From SABI01 sp028532915 (GTDB taxonomy: Bacteria > Spirochaetota > Spirochaetia > Sphaerochaetales > Sphaerochaetaceae): a stretch of DNA of 64,000 nucleotides. Both the position numbers and the translations under genes were made by a program. The stretch lies in contig OY781923.1 in NCBI GenBank assembly GCA_963677225.1, positions 2,666,001 to 2,730,000 of the forward strand, given 5' to 3'. The notes under the pieces are model-generated. The model ran no database searches. It had not been told where the DNA came from and worked only from the letters and a program-made list of their open reading frames with translations. Positions 8,988 to 15,810 of this stretch are shown in pieces; positions within the stretch are counted from its first letter, which is position 1, and every line of letters begins with the position of its first letter.

Positions 8988-9104
8988 TTGACCGCCGGTA
9001 TATATTCATATATGATAAGCATATCTGGATCATTTCTTGTCCGGGTCATTGTTCTGTGGGTTGTGTGTCTTTAATCGGGGGAGATGAGACACACAACCTT
9101 TCTT
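8988..9104 (+). ncRNA. Candidate small RNA or attenuated leader upstream of superoxide reductase
   Basis: A consensus-like promoter, TTGACC (8988-8993), 17 bases, TATGAT (9011-9016), predicts a start near 9023. About 80 bases later lies a strong stem: 12-base arms GGTTGTGTGTCT (9059-9070) and AGACACACAACC (9087-9098) around a 16-base loop, followed by TTTCTT. No gene of normal length lies between them. The unit looks like a short independent RNA; it could also be a 5' leader with an attenuator for the superoxide reductase gene, which starts 165 bases further on. Nothing else is visible in 8984-9268 except the operator listed next. Confidence 0.5.
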
Positions 9105-9235
9105 GTATCTGAAAGACTTTTTCCTGTTCAACAGTTTTTCATCATATCGATAGGCCATTTCGTTTTTTGGAATGATATCATAATTTTATTGTATATTGAC
9201 TTCCATCTTATCACCCTTTACTGTAAAATAGTTGA

Positions 9236-9253
9236 TGTAAATAAAGATTTACA
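9236..9253. promoter_or_regulatory. Inverted repeat directly before the superoxide reductase ribosome site
   Basis: TGTAAAT and ATTTACA form a perfect 7-4-7 inverted repeat. It lies just after a TAAAAT box (9224-9229) and before AGGAGG, a position that suits a repressor operator. The half-site TGTAAAT also appears upstream of rubrerythrin (near 15104), so a shared regulator is possible. Confidence 0.5.
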
Positions 9254-9268
9254 CACAGGAGGCTAATA

Positions 9269-9640
9269 ATGAGTGTAAAATTTTATCGCTGTGAAGAATG
9301 CGGAAATATTGTAGAACTGATCAATAACGGTGGTGGTGAACTCGTTTGCTGCGGCCAGCCGATGGTAGAACTCAAAGCAAATACTACTGATGCGGCCACA
9401 GAGAAACATGTGCCTGTAGTGGAAAAACAAGATGGGAAGCTGGTTGCTACAGTCGGTTCTGTCGAACACCCGATGACTGATGCTCACTATATCCAGTGGA
9501 TTGCAGCTGTGACAGATAATGGCGTTTTCAGAATCAATCTGACTCCGAGTGACAAACCCCAGGCGGTCTTCACCGGACTCGACGTGAAGGAAGTATATGA
9601 ATACTGCAACCTTCACGGACTTTGGAAAACTGAAGTCTGA
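9269..9640 (+). CDS. dfx: Desulfoferrodoxin (superoxide reductase)
   Basis: This 123-residue cytoplasmic enzyme reduces superoxide to hydrogen peroxide without making oxygen. The N-terminal desulforedoxin-type centre I is present (CEECG at residues 8-12, then CCGQP). The catalytic centre II ligands follow the family pattern: EKHVPVV, VEHPMTDAHYIQWI and the late C-x-x-H pair YCNLHGLWK. It is therefore a two-centre desulfoferrodoxin rather than a neelaredoxin. The AGGAGG site is strong. Electrons probably come from the rubredoxin-like proteins in this region; the peroxide would be handled by rubrerythrin. Confidence 0.95.
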   Translation: MSVKFYRCEECGNIVELINNGGGELVCCGQPMVELKANTTDAATEKHVPVVEKQDGKLVATVGSVEHPMTDAHYIQWIAAVTDNGVFRINLTPSDKPQAVFTGLDVKEVYEYCNLHGLWKTEV

Positions 9641-9657
9641 TCATAGATCTTCACAAC

Positions 9658-9695
9658 AAGACCTGCCGGATCTTTCATCAGGCAGGTCTTTTTTT
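9658..9695 (+). terminator. Rho-independent terminator after superoxide reductase
   Basis: Ten-base arms AAGACCTGCC and GGCAGGTCTT enclose a 13-base loop, followed by a run of T. On the other strand the arms are preceded by the ferritin gene end and followed by a weaker AT stretch, so it may serve both genes. Confidence 0.9.
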
Positions 9696-9721
9696 CACGA
9701 GAATACTATCAGGTAACCATC

Positions 9722-10234
9722 TCAATCCAGGACTAGTGAGGCGGGAGTATAAACTCTTCCCATGAGATTCTGATCCAGCATGTACAGTCCCTTGCCGTCG
9801 CCGAACAGCTCGAATCTGCGGATGTTGTCTTCGGCATTCTTCTCTTCCTCTCCCTGCTCTTTCACGAACCAGTCCAAAAATTGAACAGTGCGGTAGTCTT
9901 TGACTTCAAGGGCCTCGGTGTAGATCGCATTGATGGACGATGTCACATAACGTTCGTGTTCCAAAGCAGCTTCAAGAGGTTTCTTGTAATCATCATATTT
10001 AGCATATGGATCGGCAATCGTTCCCATTTTGACAGGATGACCGTTGTTCAGCAGGTACTGTCTGAACAGCATAGCATGATCCTGTTCTTCCTGTGCCTGA
10101 ATCTTGAACCAGTTCTCGAACCCTTCCAGCCCTTCATGTGCATAATAGTTTGCGATATCGAGATAAAGATAGGCTGAATAGAATTCCTTGTTGATCTGTT
10201 CGTTTAATAATTTGGCTACTGAATCTTGTAACAT
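9722..10234 (-). CDS. ftn: Bacterial non-haem ferritin
   Basis: A four-helix-bundle ferritin that oxidises and stores iron. The ferroxidase ligands are visible: E in NKEFYSAYLYLDIANYY, EEQDHA (the ExxH pair), and EQGEEEKNAEDN in the fourth helix. I prefer the ATG at 10234 (170 residues, MLQDSVAKLL, like family N-termini) because GGAG lies nine bases before it; an ATG at 10249 adds five residues but lacks a ribosome site. It is divergent from the MarR operon. Storing iron limits Fenton chemistry next to the superoxide and peroxide reductases. Confidence 0.93.
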   Translation of the reverse strand: MLQDSVAKLLNEQINKEFYSAYLYLDIANYYAHEGLEGFENWFKIQAQEEQDHAMLFRQYLLNNGHPVKMGTIADPYAKYDDYKKPLEAALEHERYVTSSINAIYTEALEVKDYRTVQFLDWFVKEQGEEEKNAEDNIRRFELFGDGKGLYMLDQNLMGRVYTPASLVLD

Positions 10235-10283
10235 AGTTAACTTCTCCATCGGGTCGAATACACCCTTTATAGTTTCTTCTTAT

Positions 10284-10312
10284 AACATACACATTATTGC
10301 TTCGAATGGCAA
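10284..10312 (-). promoter_or_regulatory. Ferritin promoter
   Basis: On the minus strand TTGCCA (10312-10307) and TATGTT (10289-10284) are exactly 17 bases apart, about 50 bases before the preferred ferritin ATG. Confidence 0.7.
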
Positions 10313-10345
10313 AGAAAAGAAATGAATAAATTTTAATCGATAAGC

Positions 10346-10374
10346 TTGACTCGATATAATCGTTCGTATATATT
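10346..10374 (+). promoter_or_regulatory. Promoter of the MarR/CoA-disulfide reductase operon
   Basis: TTGACT (10346-10351), a 17-base spacer and TATATT (10369-10374) make a near-consensus promoter. The predicted start lies at the left arm of the operator that follows. Confidence 0.8.
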
Positions 10375-10380
10375 TTCTAG

Positions 10381-10401
10381 TGGCAATAGTTGCTATTGGC
10401 A
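10381..10401. promoter_or_regulatory. Candidate MarR operator at the transcription start
   Basis: Nine-base arms TGGCAATAG and CTATTGGCA surround a three-base centre, with a single mismatch. The palindrome covers the predicted +1 of the operon, which is where MarR-family repressors commonly bind to regulate themselves. The same nine-base half-site TGGCAATAG recurs at 15155-15163 over the rubrerythrin -35 box. Confidence 0.65.
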
Positions 10402-10425
10402 AATAATAAAATCAAGGAAGCATGT

Positions 10426-10809
10426 ATGATCGATCTATGTTATCTCAGGCACATTCTCACAGATGTGAAGAGAATAGAAGAGACACTGAAAAGAGAGACC
10501 TCTCTGACATTGAATGAAGCTCTCTGCGTCTGCCAGATTGATAAAGGAAACATCGAACCGTCCTCTCTCTCGAAAGAGCTTTCTCTTTCCCTTTCCAGAA
10601 CCTCCAGAGTCATCGACTCACTGGTGAAAAAAGACCTTGTCGAAAGAATCCATGACGATAAGGACAGAAGGAATATAAGGGTGACACTCACAGAGGAAGG
10701 AGAGAAGACGGGGAAAAAGTTGCACACTATATCACTCGACATCCCCGATTACCTAATAAAAACCGTAACAGAAATCGAAGACATCATTTCAACAGGAGAA
10801 AATACATGA
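10426..10809 (+). CDS. MarR-family transcriptional regulator
   Basis: With the ATG at 10426, which follows AAGGAAG, the protein has 127 residues; the in-frame start at 10390 lies within the operator. It has the winged helix-turn-helix of the family (LSKELSLSLSRTSRVIDSL then KDLVERIHDDKDRRNIRVTLTEEG). Cysteines at residues 5, 34 and 36 could sense oxidants in the manner of OhrR-type proteins, which is inference. The four-base overlap (ATGA) with the CoA-disulfide reductase gene makes them one operon, and the palindrome at its start site suggests autorepression relieved by sulfur or redox stress. Confidence 0.88.
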   Translation: MIDLCYLRHILTDVKRIEETLKRETSLTLNEALCVCQIDKGNIEPSSLSKELSLSLSRTSRVIDSLVKKDLVERIHDDKDRRNIRVTLTEEGEKTGKKLHTISLDIPDYLIKTVTEIEDIISTGENT

Positions 10810-13286
10810 AAACATATATCATCGTGGGAGGTGTTGCCGGAGGGGCCGGTACCGCCGCAAAACTGCGGAGACTTGACGAGAATGCCCGAATCATCATGTT
10901 CGAGCGCGGAGAACACATCAGTTTTGCAAACTGCGGTCTTCCATACTATGCAGGCGGAGCGATCACCGAACGTTCAAGGTTGTTCGTTATCACTCCCGAC
11001 AGATTCAAAGAGGTCTTCAATGTCGAGGTAAAGACTCGTCACGAGGTCATTTCAATCAATAAAGAAGAAAGATATGTGACAGTGAAAGACCTGAACACAG
11101 AGGAACAGTTTGATGAATACTATGACGATCTGGTTCTCTCTCCGGGAGCCGCGCCTGTCCGTCCTCGAATACCCGGAATCGACGACCCGTCGATCCTCTC
11201 TCTCCGTTCAGTAGCTGATATCGACGCGATCGTCACGAAACTGGAAAGCTCCCAGACAAGAAGAGCCGTCGTCGTAGGCGGAGGTTTCATCGGTCTGGAG
11301 ATGGCTGAGAATCTGAAAGAGAAAGGACTTCAGGTATCGCTGGTAGAGGCTCTTGATCAGGTGATGAATGTAATCGATTACGATATGGCAGCCATTGTAC
11401 AACAGCATATAAGAGATGAAGGAGTACGTCTCTATCTGAAAGATGGAGTGAAGAGCTTCGAAAGAGAGAAAGGTCAGATCAACGTGACACTCTCAAGCGG
11501 GACAGTGATTTCTACCGACATGGTAATATTATCGATCGGAGTACGCCCCGATACGAAACTGGCACATGATGCCGGACTTACTCTCGGAAGAAATGGTGCC
11601 ATCGTAGTCGACGATCAGTTCATCACAAGTGACCCTCATATCAGAGCTGTCGGTGATGCGATCGAATATCCCTCTCCGTTCACTCATCTACCCGTATCCG
11701 TCCCTCTTGCAGGACCGGCAAACAAGCAGGCTCGATTATGTGCTCAGGCTATTGTGACAGGCTCCTGCCGCCCTTATACCGGTACTATTGCCACCAGTAT
11801 CGCAAAGATATTCCAGCTTACGGCAGCCTCCACAGGGATGACAGGGAAACAGCTGAAAACATCAGAAATACCATATAAAGAGGTCATCACCCATGCAGGA
11901 TCCCATGCCGGATACTACCCGGGATCACTTCAGCTGTGTGTGAAAGTGTTGTATGACGGGGAAACAGGAAAGATATACGGAGGTCAGGCGGTAGGATACG
12001 ATGGTGTCGACAAACGCATCGATGTCCTTGCAGCATATATCAAGAAAGAGGGAACGATCCATGATCTGGCGGAATTCGAACAGGCGTATGCTCCTCCGTT
12101 CTCTTCTGCCAAAGATCCGCTGAACATGCTCGGATTCATTGCGGAGAATGCTGAAGACGGCTTTACTCTCCCGCTGACATGGGATCTGGTTGATTCGATG
12201 CGTGAAAAGAACGCATTCTTCCTTGATGTACGAACCGAAGAGGAATTCAGTCTGGGTGCGATCGAAGGTGCTGTGAACATACCTCATACCGAAATCAGAG
12301 AAAAACTCGATCAGATCCCGAAAGACCGTCCCGTCGTGGTGAACTGTGCTGTTGGTATCAGAGGGTATCTGGCAGAACGCATGCTCCGTCAGAACGGTTA
12401 TGAGAATGTGTATAATCTCACCGGCGGATACCATACCTATCAGGCGGTGAACAATGAGAGAAGAGCTCTCGAGAATCCTCAAGAGATTCCCTCGGTCTCC
12501 TTTTTCAATGAGAATCCGGTAGAAGAGGATGGATCACCGAGAACGAAACAGAGTGATGAGATAGCTCTTGTAGATGCATGCGGACTTCAGTGTCCGGGGC
12601 CTATCCTCTCTTTGAAGAAATCGATGGACGCCCTGCATACAGGAGATGTACTGAGGATCCAGGCGACCGACCCGGGCTTTACCAAGGATGTGAAATCGTG
12701 GACGAAACTTACCGGAAATACACTCGTATCACTTCAAACACATGAAGGTAAGATCGAAGCACTCATTGAGAAAGGCAGCAGCAAGAACCGTGGAGTCGAA
12801 AAGAGCGCACCGGTCAAAAACGGCGCCACGATTGTCGTATTCAGCAATGATCTGGACAAGGCGCTTGCTTCATTCGTTCTGGCCAACGGAGCTGCGGCAA
12901 CAGGAAAGGAAGTGACGATGTTCTATACATTCTGGGGATTGAGTGTCCTTCGGAAGAAACATCCGGGCAAAGTCAAAAAGGACCTCATGGGAAAGATGTT
13001 CGGATCCATGCTTCCAAAAGGGATGGACGATCTTCACCTCTCGCAGATCAATTTCGGCGGGATGGGACCTGCAATGATGAAAAAAAGGATGAAACAGAAG
13101 AATGTCGACCAGCTGCGCTCGATGTTCTCGCAGGCCCGTCTGGCCGGAGTGAGAATGGTAGCCTGCCAGATGTCGATGGATATCATGGGCATCGACTCGA
13201 GCGAACTGCTCGAGGGAGTCGAGATCGGAGGCGTTGCAGCCTATATGGAGGCAGCAAGCGAGAGTAACGTGAACCTGTTCATCTGA
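10806..13286 (+). CDS. CoA-disulfide reductase fused to rhodanese, TusA-like and DsrE/DsrH-like domains
   Basis: An 826-residue cytoplasmic flavoprotein with four sulfur-handling parts. Residues 1-445 are a CoA-disulfide reductase: FAD motif GGVAGGAGTAAKLRRL, the diagnostic Cys43 in NCGLPYYAGG, NAD fold VVGGGFIGLEMAENL and dimerisation domain. A rhodanese domain follows (about 455-550) with candidate persulfide cysteine in VVNCAVGIRGYLAE. A TusA-type domain (about 585-655) has CGLQCPGPILSLKKSM. The last 160 residues are DsrE/DsrF/DrsH-like (FSNDLDKALASFVLANGAAA, MVACQMSMDIMGI). Related fusions are known as polysulfide or persulfide reductases in anaerobes. A persulfide relay between the domains is inferred. 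Co-transcribed with MarR. Confidence 0.93.
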   Translation: MKTYIIVGGVAGGAGTAAKLRRLDENARIIMFERGEHISFANCGLPYYAGGAITERSRLFVITPDRFKEVFNVEVKTRHEVISINKEERYVTVKDLNTEEQFDEYYDDLVLSPGAAPVRPRIPGIDDPSILSLRSVADIDAIVTKLESSQTRRAVVVGGGFIGLEMAENLKEKGLQVSLVEALDQVMNVIDYDMAAIVQQHIRDEGVRLYLKDGVKSFEREKGQINVTLSSGTVISTDMVILSIGVRPDTKLAHDAGLTLGRNGAIVVDDQFITSDPHIRAVGDAIEYPSPFTHLPVSVPLAGPANKQARLCAQAIVTGSCRPYTGTIATSIAKIFQLTAASTGMTGKQLKTSEIPYKEVITHAGSHAGYYPGSLQLCVKVLYDGETGKIYGGQAVGYDGVDKRIDVLAAYIKKEGTIHDLAEFEQAYAPPFSSAKDPLNMLGFIAENAEDGFTLPLTWDLVDSMREKNAFFLDVRTEEEFSLGAIEGAVNIPHTEIREKLDQIPKDRPVVVNCAVGIRGYLAERMLRQNGYENVYNLTGGYHTYQAVNNERRALENPQEIPSVSFFNENPVEEDGSPRTKQSDEIALVDACGLQCPGPILSLKKSMDALHTGDVLRIQATDPGFTKDVKSWTKLTGNTLVSLQTHEGKIEALIEKGSSKNRGVEKSAPVKNGATIVVFSNDLDKALASFVLANGAAATGKEVTMFYTFWGLSVLRKKHPGKVKKDLMGKMFGSMLPKGMDDLHLSQINFGGMGPAMMKKRMKQKNVDQLRSMFSQARLAGVRMVACQMSMDIMGIDSSELLEGVEIGGVAAYMEAASESNVNLFI

Positions 13287-13296
13287 TTTTACTCAT

Positions 13297-13362
13297 GCTA
13301 TAATTGCCCGTACATAGTCTCAGGGCAGAGAAAACGAAAAGAGCCCGCCAGAGGGCTCTTTT
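13297..13362 (+). terminator. Terminator after the CoA-disulfide reductase operon, with an extended -10 box just before it
   Basis: Ten-base arms AAAAGAGCCC (13337-13346) and GGGCTCTTTT (13353-13362) form a strong hairpin with T-rich flank. Upstream, TGCTATAAT (13297-13305) is a perfect extended -10 element whose predicted start (about 13312) would put this hairpin inside the leader of the aldo/keto reductase mRNA. The hairpin may thus end the first operon and attenuate the next gene. Confidence 0.75.
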
Positions 13363-13385
13363 CTTTGATAAAGAGAGGATGAAAC

Positions 13386-14483
13386 ATGATTTACAGACCA
13401 TTCGGAAAAACGAATACCTACGTCTCGGTCATAGGGATGGGCGGCATGAGATTCAAAAAGGAAGATTATGAGGAAAAACCCTATGCCAGAGCAGTAAAGA
13501 TCGTACATACCGCATACGATGAAGGTATCAACTATTTCGATACAGCTCCGAATTATTGTGACCAGCTCAGCGAATCGATCTATGGAGAAGCCTTCAAGGA
13601 TATGAAGCGGAACACTTTTCATGTTTCGAGCAAATGCGGTCTGTGGAACGCTACAACAAGCGACGGAGCCCGCAGGATGATCGATCAGTCCCTGAAACGG
13701 ATGAATCTTGATTTCATCGATTTCTACAATGCATGGTCGATCAAGACCATGGACGAATATCATCAGTTCATGAAAAAGGGCGGAGTCTATGAAGGAATGG
13801 TCAAGGCAAAGGAAGAAGGTCTTATAAAGCATCTGTGCTTCACTACCCATCTTCCGGGAGACCAGATCATCGATGTCATAAAAGACGGCAACTTCGAGGC
13901 GGTGACACTGGGATACAATGCGATCAATTTCGCTTTCAGACAGAAGGGATTGGACGCCTGTTACGAGAATCGCCTCGGTATCGTCACGATGAATCCCCTG
14001 GGCGGAGGTCTCATTCCCCAGCATCCGGAATTCTTCTCATTTCTGAAACAGGGGAATGATTCCCTTGCAGTCAGTGCTCTGAAATTCATCCTTGCACAGC
14101 GCAAAGCCACTGTGGCACTTGTAGGGTTCTCTTCTGTCGAAGAGGTAAAGGAAGCTGTCATGGCAACTAAAGGACTCCCTGAAAAGCCTGAGAACTTCCT
14201 TGAAACGATGGGACAGGATGTTCATACGAATATGAACACGCTATGCACCGGCTGCGGATACTGCGACTCTTGTCCCGAGGAGATTCACATCCCCCAGTTC
14301 ATGGATTCATACAACATGTATCTGCTCTCGGATGATAAGGAACGAATCAGTCAGCGGCTGACGATGCATTGGGGACTAACAAAAGACGAGGCAGCGAAGT
14401 GCATAGCCTGCGGTCAGTGCGAATCGATGTGCACCCAGCATCTGCCGATCATCAACAGACTGGAACAGATAGCATCCTTTTAG
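13386..14483 (+). CDS. Aldo/keto reductase with C-terminal 4Fe-4S domain
   Basis: A 365-residue soluble protein. The first 280 residues are an aldo/keto reductase barrel with catalytic Asp and Tyr in FDTAPNYCDQLSE and a lysine strand near VSSKCGLWN. The C-terminal third holds ferredoxin-type cysteines: CTGCGYCDSCPEEI and CIACGQCESMCTQHLPI. This is the known Fe-S aldo/keto reductase subfamily common in anaerobes; the cluster may let ferredoxin rather than NADPH supply electrons, but the substrate is unknown. The start follows AGAGAGG. It is transcribed alone between two hairpins. Confidence 0.9.
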   Translation: MIYRPFGKTNTYVSVIGMGGMRFKKEDYEEKPYARAVKIVHTAYDEGINYFDTAPNYCDQLSESIYGEAFKDMKRNTFHVSSKCGLWNATTSDGARRMIDQSLKRMNLDFIDFYNAWSIKTMDEYHQFMKKGGVYEGMVKAKEEGLIKHLCFTTHLPGDQIIDVIKDGNFEAVTLGYNAINFAFRQKGLDACYENRLGIVTMNPLGGGLIPQHPEFFSFLKQGNDSLAVSALKFILAQRKATVALVGFSSVEEVKEAVMATKGLPEKPENFLETMGQDVHTNMNTLCTGCGYCDSCPEEIHIPQFMDSYNMYLLSDDKERISQRLTMHWGLTKDEAAKCIACGQCESMCTQHLPIINRLEQIASF

Positions 14484-14499
14484 CAGATGGGCATAATAA

Positions 14500-14525
14500 A
14501 AGAGGGCTGCAGGCCCTCTTCTTTC
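14500..14525. terminator. Bidirectional terminator between aldo/keto reductase and rubrerythrin
   Basis: Arms AAGAGGG and CCCTCTT close a short loop. T-rich sequence follows on the plus strand (TTCTTTC) and on the minus strand (TTTTATTA), so it can end both convergent genes. Confidence 0.85.
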
Positions 14526-14541
14526 TATCAAGATCAATCTC

Positions 14542-15084
14542 TTAATAGTTTCTGCATGCGATCGAAAAATATGCTTTGGGATGAGCACATACCGGACAGA
14601 TTTCAGGTGCTTTCTTCCCGACATGGATATGTCCGCATTTTGCACATTTCCAGATCTGCTCGCCATCTTTGGAGAAAACAACAGAATCTTCAACGTTCTT
14701 GAGAAGAGCAAGGTAGCGGGCTTCATGTTCTTTTTCGATTCTTGCTACACCTTCGAACAGAGCCGCGATCTTCTTGAAACCCTCTTCACGTGCAACTTCT
14801 GCAAAACCGGCATACATATCGGTCCATTCATAGTGCTCTCCCTCGGCAGCTGCTTTCAGATTGCTGGCCGTGTCGCCGAGTTCACCGTTTTCCTGCAGTG
14901 CCTTGAACCACAACTTCGCGTGCATTCTTTCGTTATCTGCAGTCTCTTCAAACAGGTCTGCGATTTGCTCATAACCCTCTTTACGGGCCTGTCCTGCCCA
15001 ATAGGAATATTTGTTGCGAGCCATTGATTCACCTGCAAAAGCTTCCTGCAGGTTTTTTTCGGTTCTTGAACCTTTTAGTTCCAT
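14542..15084 (-). CDS. rbr: Rubrerythrin
   Basis: A 180-residue peroxide reductase. The diiron bundle shows the expected carboxylates and histidine (EAFAGESMARNKY, EETADNERMHAKLWF, EGEHYEWTDMY, ARIEKEHEARY). The rubredoxin domain at the C-terminus has CAKCGHIHVG and CPVCAHPKAYF. Length is normal. The start follows AGGAGG. It reduces hydrogen peroxide to water and completes the route started by superoxide reductase. Confidence 0.95.
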   Translation of the reverse strand: MELKGSRTEKNLQEAFAGESMARNKYSYWAGQARKEGYEQIADLFEETADNERMHAKLWFKALQENGELGDTASNLKAAAEGEHYEWTDMYAGFAEVAREEGFKKIAALFEGVARIEKEHEARYLALLKNVEDSVVFSKDGEQIWKCAKCGHIHVGKKAPEICPVCAHPKAYFSIACRNY

Positions 15085-15113
15085 CTCTTCCTCCTATGAA
15101 AATGTGTAAATTT

Positions 15114-15160
15114 CTGTAATGATTTTAATTGATGATACCATCACCATCACACTCTGGCAA
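15114..15160 (-). promoter_or_regulatory. Rubrerythrin promoter with PerR-like box
   Basis: On the minus strand TTGCCA (15160-15155) and TATCAT (15137-15132) are 17 bases apart. A 15-base AT-rich stretch at 15114-15128 matches the known PerR box (TTATAATNATTATAA) at 11 of 14 positions and covers the predicted start site. The -35 lies within a TGGCAATAG half-site identical to the MarR operator arm. Confidence 0.6.
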
Positions 15161-15184
15161 TAGCATACCACAGGATTTAGCTGC

Positions 15185-15796
15185 TTAAAATAGCCCGAGA
15201 GGCTCTTCTTTATCAACTTTTGCCTCTAAAGGAGCGTATCCGCCGGTCATCTTCTGGAACCTGATATCAATCGAATTGAAAAAATCGATCACCTCCTGCT
15301 CATCCTGCAGAGGGCATGCCTTATGAAAGAGTTTTGCGCAGTTGACTGCGTCATCAAGTGCATGGTGAGCCTGATAATCAAAACCGAAAGCGGCACTCAG
15401 CGAAGTGAGCTTATGATTCGGCATACCGGTGAAGACTTTCCTCGAGATACGCAGTGTATCGGTATAATGCAGTGGTGGAACAGGAATCGAGTAGAAACCG
15501 AGCATTGCCTTCACGATCCCGATGTCGAAAGGGGCGTTGTGGGCAATGACGAGTTTGTTATCGATGAACATGAGAATCTCCGGCCAGATCTTATCGAATG
15601 TTGGCGCATCTTTCACATCTTCAGGCCTGATATTATGAATACTGATATTGTTCGGAGAAAAATATGAAGAGGGAGGATTGATCAGAGAGTAGTAGGAATC
15701 AATCAGTTCTCCATTCTCGAACTTCGCCAGACCGACCGAACACGCGCTGATTGCTTCATTGTTCGCTGTTTCAAAATCTATTGCAACATATTTCAT
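15185..15796 (-). CDS. DEDDh 3'-5' exonuclease, DnaQ-like
   Basis: A 203-residue stand-alone exonuclease of the Pol III epsilon type. Exo I is AIDFETAN (Asp-x-Glu), Exo II is AHNAPFDIGI, and Exo III is HHALDDA with the histidine of the DEDDh class. No polymerase or helicase domain is attached, so it probably trims DNA or RNA 3' ends in repair; the exact substrate is unknown. ManA is encoded 14 bases upstream on the same strand. Confidence 0.9.
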   Translation of the reverse strand: MKYVAIDFETANNEAISACSVGLAKFENGELIDSYYSLINPPSSYFSPNNISIHNIRPEDVKDAPTFDKIWPEILMFIDNKLVIAHNAPFDIGIVKAMLGFYSIPVPPLHYTDTLRISRKVFTGMPNHKLTSLSAAFGFDYQAHHALDDAVNCAKLFHKACPLQDEQEVIDFFNSIDIRFQKMTGGYAPLEAKVDKEEPLGLF

Positions 15797-15810
15797 CTAT
15801 TACTGTTTCC

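Noticed and set aside
9084..9266. 60-residue frame between ogt and dfx
   Set aside because: Low-complexity hydrophobic translation that begins inside the hairpin; no ribosome site.
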